Source: a bacterium (lineage in GTDB: Bacteria; Bacillota; Bacilli; Lactobacillales; Streptococcaceae). From it: a stretch of 64,000 bases of DNA. The stretch is from the NCBI GenBank assembly GCA_905221385.1, contig CAJNCV010000001.1:124001-188000 (forward strand), written 5' to 3'. The notes below the pieces were generated by a model, which was not told the origin of the DNA, ran no database searches, and worked only from the letters and a program-made list of their open reading frames with translations. Positions 61,626 through 64,000 of the stretch are shown here, piece after piece. A program made the position numbers and the translations under genes. Numbering within the stretch: the first letter of the stretch is position 1; every line of letters begins with the position of its first letter.

Positions 61626-63155
61626 ATGACGATATATAACATCAACTTAGGAATAGGTTGGGCAAGTAGCGGGGTTGAGTACGCACAAATTTATCGTGCA
61701 AAATTGCTTCGCAGTGTGGGCTTAGATGCAAAATTCATCTTTATGGATTTTATTTCAGCTGATAACATTGAACATTTGACGAAGAACATCGGCTTTGAGG
61801 ATTCGGAGGTTATTTGGCTCTATCAGTATTTTACAGACGTTAAAATTGCTCCAACAACCTATACTCTAGCACATGTTTTAGCTAGTTTTGATAGAGAACC
61901 TCTAGAAATCGTCCGTAATCCTGAGAATAAGACCTTTCGAGTCATGTTTGGAGATAATGATTTCGTAACGTGTTATTCTTGCGATATGGATAATGAACTG
62001 ATTGAGCGGGCAGAGATTGTTTCGCGTGGCTGTCTCATTCAGAAAGAATATTATACGTATACCAAAAACTTTATTGAATACTATAGTCCTGTAGATGGTC
62101 GGGCTCGTCTCTACCAACGGACTTGGCTCAATGAAGACGGTAGTGTGGCTTACGAAGAGATTATCGATGAAGTAGACGGTAAGCAAGAAACGCAAGTTTA
62201 TCGTTTTCCAGATCAGGTCTTCTACTCCAAACAGGAGTTTGTTGCTCATTTCATGAGAAGCTTGAAGTTGACAGATAAGGATTTACTGATTCTAGACCGA
62301 GAGACAGATATTGGCCAACCAATCTTCGCTAATAAGGGGGCTGCTAAACTAGCTGTCATCGTTCACGCAGACCACTTCAGTGAAAATCCCGCAGAAAAAG
62401 AGTATATCTTATGGAATAATTACTACGAGTATCAATTTGAATACGCAGAAGAAGTGGACTACATCATCAACTCGACGGATGCTCAAACAGAGCTGCTGAA
62501 AGAGCAGTTTGCTCAGTATACCGACATCAAACCGAAGAATATTTTAACTATTCCTGTGGGCAGCTTGGATAAGTTGCGTCGACCAGAAGGCCCACGGAAG
62601 CCTTTTGGTTTGATGACAGCTTCTCGTTTGGCCAGTGAAAAGCATATCGATTGGCTGATTCACTCTGTAGTGAAGGCGCATGAGCAATTACCGGAAATCA
62701 CCTTTGATATCTATGGCACGGGTGGTGAGGAAGCTATGCTGCGGAAGTTGATTGCGGATCTGCAAGCAGAAGAGTATATCCGTCTGATGGGGCATCATCA
62801 TATGGCGGATATTTACAAAAATTATTCCGCTTATCTAGCGGCATCGACGAGTGAAGGTTTTGGGCTGACTTTGTTGGAAGCAGTAGGTTCTGGCCTGCCC
62901 ATCATTGGCTTTGATGTTCGTTATGGCAATCCGACCTTTATCCGTGATGGAGAAAATGGCTATCTGATTCCCAAGGCTCGTCCAGATGATCTAGATGCCA
63001 TGACGACAGAGTACGCGGAAAAGATTGTTCAGCTATTAACTCAACATTCTCAGGAAGATTTGTCCCGTGTATCCTATGAGATAGCTGAGCCTTACCTTGA
63101 TGAGCATATTGCTCAGCGCTGGTCTGATCTGGTTCGATCGGCTCAGACCAACTAA
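61626..63155 (+). CDS. gtfA: GtfA, accessory-Sec adhesin glycosyltransferase
   Basis: 509 residues. Catalytic subunit of the GtfA-GtfB O-GlcNAc transferase that begins glycosylation of serine-rich repeat adhesins in the cytoplasm. It has the characteristic N-terminus YNINLGIGWASSGVEYAQ, an add-on beta-sheet domain (about 80-200) and a GT-B catalytic half with GLMTASRLASEKHIDWLI and TSEGFGLTLLEAVGSGLPIIGFD. GtfB follows. In related species secA2 and asp genes sit just upstream; here a DivIVA-like gene does. Confidence 0.93.
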   Translation: MTIYNINLGIGWASSGVEYAQIYRAKLLRSVGLDAKFIFMDFISADNIEHLTKNIGFEDSEVIWLYQYFTDVKIAPTTYTLAHVLASFDREPLEIVRNPENKTFRVMFGDNDFVTCYSCDMDNELIERAEIVSRGCLIQKEYYTYTKNFIEYYSPVDGRARLYQRTWLNEDGSVAYEEIIDEVDGKQETQVYRFPDQVFYSKQEFVAHFMRSLKLTDKDLLILDRETDIGQPIFANKGAAKLAVIVHADHFSENPAEKEYILWNNYYEYQFEYAEEVDYIINSTDAQTELLKEQFAQYTDIKPKNILTIPVGSLDKLRRPEGPRKPFGLMTASRLASEKHIDWLIHSVVKAHEQLPEITFDIYGTGGEEAMLRKLIADLQAEEYIRLMGHHHMADIYKNYSAYLAASTSEGFGLTLLEAVGSGLPIIGFDVRYGNPTFIRDGENGYLIPKARPDDLDAMTTEYAEKIVQLLTQHSQEDLSRVSYEIAEPYLDEHIAQRWSDLVRSAQTN

Positions 63156-63185
63156 GTAAGATTCAGAAAGAAAGGCATAACCACT

Positions 63186-64000
63186 ATGATTTGTTTGTTT
63201 GACCGCTATGATCAAGCAAGTTTTGATTTGTTACGTTCATTAAAAGCAACAGGACTTGATTGTCCTGTTGTTGTTGTACAAGACGATGGCTATCTTTCAC
63301 CAGATGTCGAGTCTCCTTACAGTTATTTCACGGGAGATTTGGATACACCGGAAGGCCGTCCAATTTATTTTAATCTTGTCCCTAAACCGCACCTATGGGA
63401 GATTCGCTCCAGCAATGTAAATGGCGAAATCTTGGATATGGGCAAGAAGCGTGCGAATATTTTCTATCGCCAACCGACGCATGAAAGACGTGTTCGGGCT
63501 GTCGAATGGCTGGATACAGAGGGGCAGGTTCGAGCAGCAGATATCTACAATCGTAAAGGACGGCTTTTTGCACAAATAACCTACGACCAGACACAACGTC
63601 CGACCCATACTCGTTATTTTGACCAGAGCAATGTCGTGGTTATTATGGAGAATCATCTGACTGGAGATATTATCCTGACACTGGAGGGAAAGCGTCATAT
63701 CTTTAAATCCAAACAAGAATTTGTCATCTTTTATTTGCAATATCGTGGGTATGATACGGATCGGATTATTTATAATTCGCTAGCAACCCCCTTCTTGGTG
63801 GCCTATTCTCTTCCTCCTAAAAATGGTCGTGCAGAGGACGTTCTTTTCTGGCAAGAGCCTATCGGAGAAGAGTTACCAGGTAATATGGTAGCGGCTATGA
63901 AGCTGAATGATCGAAATGTTCGTATTGTTGTCCAAGACAAGCAGGTATATGAGAAAATTCAAAACTTGGTGGCTCCTGAAGAAAAAAGTTATTTCCACAA
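63186..64000 (+). CDS. gtfB: GtfB, cochaperone of GtfA, 3' end missing
   Basis: The frame is open from ATG 63186 (AGAAAGG upstream) to the window end, 271 residues visible of the expected 440 or so. The sequence MICLFDRYDQASFDLLRSLKATG and the repeated add-on domain (WEIRSSNVNGEILDMGKKRANIFYRQPTHERRVRAVEWLD) are typical of GtfB. GtfB has no catalytic activity but recognises the adhesin acceptor and stabilises GtfA. It starts 30 bases after gtfA. Confidence 0.92.
   Translation, partial: MICLFDRYDQASFDLLRSLKATGLDCPVVVVQDDGYLSPDVESPYSYFTGDLDTPEGRPIYFNLVPKPHLWEIRSSNVNGEILDMGKKRANIFYRQPTHERRVRAVEWLDTEGQVRAADIYNRKGRLFAQITYDQTQRPTHTRYFDQSNVVVIMENHLTGDIILTLEGKRHIFKSKQEFVIFYLQYRGYDTDRIIYNSLATPFLVAYSLPPKNGRAEDVLFWQEPIGEELPGNMVAAMKLNDRNVRIVVQDKQVYEKIQNLVAPEEKSYFH

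Overview
The window looks like the chromosome of a mitis-group Streptococcus (S. pneumoniae / S. mitis / S. oralis relatives). The evidence is the order mecA - hom - thrB - msrAB - ABC exporter pair - amidohydrolase - L10 leader - rplJ - rplL, low GC, extended -10 promoters, and an accessory-Sec type gtfA-gtfB pair at the right end. I had no database, so family names come from motifs, length and gene order.

Left flank (1-10112) is ordinary host chromosome: partial mecA, threonine biosynthesis (hom, thrB), methionine sulfoxide reductase, a heterodimeric ABC exporter with one degenerate ATP site, a TRZ/ATZ-type deaminase, and the ribosomal stalk operon rplJ-rplL behind an L10 leader.

An integrative and conjugative element (ICE) fills 10098-58855 (about 48.7 kb). 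It is bounded by a perfect 15-bp direct repeat, GTTACTCTTAAATAA, which is the 3' end of rplL on the left and sits just after the tyrosine integrase gene on the right. This is the site I know for the rplL-specific ICESa2603-type family. Its modules run left to right as follows. (1) RepA_N-type initiator, a membrane micropeptide, a stand-alone cytosine-5 DNA methyltransferase, an Spx-like protein lacking CXXC and a CPBP protease (10.3-14.4 kb). (2) A strongly structured leader RNA candidate (14518-14623) and a type IV secretion operon: coupling protein, VirB2/Maff2-like, VirB6-like, PrgI/VirB3-like, VirB4, and a CHAP + lysozyme wall hydrolase (14.7-24.0 kb). (3) A calcium-motif protein, a 2074-residue DNA methylase-SNF2 helicase, VirB8-like and Toprim/primase-like proteins (24.4-34.8 kb). 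(4) PezAT toxin-antitoxin and an S24 repressor / Y-family polymerase / YolD cassette (34.8-39.1 kb). (5) Cargo (39.9-53.8 kb). (6) oriT-like repeats, two mobilisation proteins, MobP-type relaxase, XRE regulator, DUF3173-type protein and integrase (54.0-58.8 kb).

The cargo is the most interesting part. It carries no antibiotic resistance. It is a 14-kb locus that, as I recall, matches the pneumococcal pfbA region: an LPKTG-anchored right-handed beta-helix adhesin (PfbA), a PP2C-type phosphatase, a PhoU-domain protein, GalT and GalE, a 2H phosphoesterase, a lipoprotein-ATPase-fused permease importer of the ferric/hexose-phosphate type, two MgtC/SapB proteins and a LacI-family regulator. Three promoters in it (before pfbA, before the phosphoesterase/importer operon and before the second mgtC) each carry the 14-bp palindrome TGACANCGNTGTCA just downstream of the -10 box. 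No other copy was noticed, so this looks like a self-contained LacI regulon. A cre-like CcpA site also overlaps the -35 of the middle promoter. A working hypothesis is a surface-glycan binding or processing and phosphosugar import system.

The right flank (58856-64000) starts with a strong terminator that may once have served rplL. Next come a decayed ApeA-like HEPN (anti-phage) gene with two nonsense codons and two frameshifts, a DivIVA-like coiled-coil protein, gtfA, and a gtfB cut by the window end.
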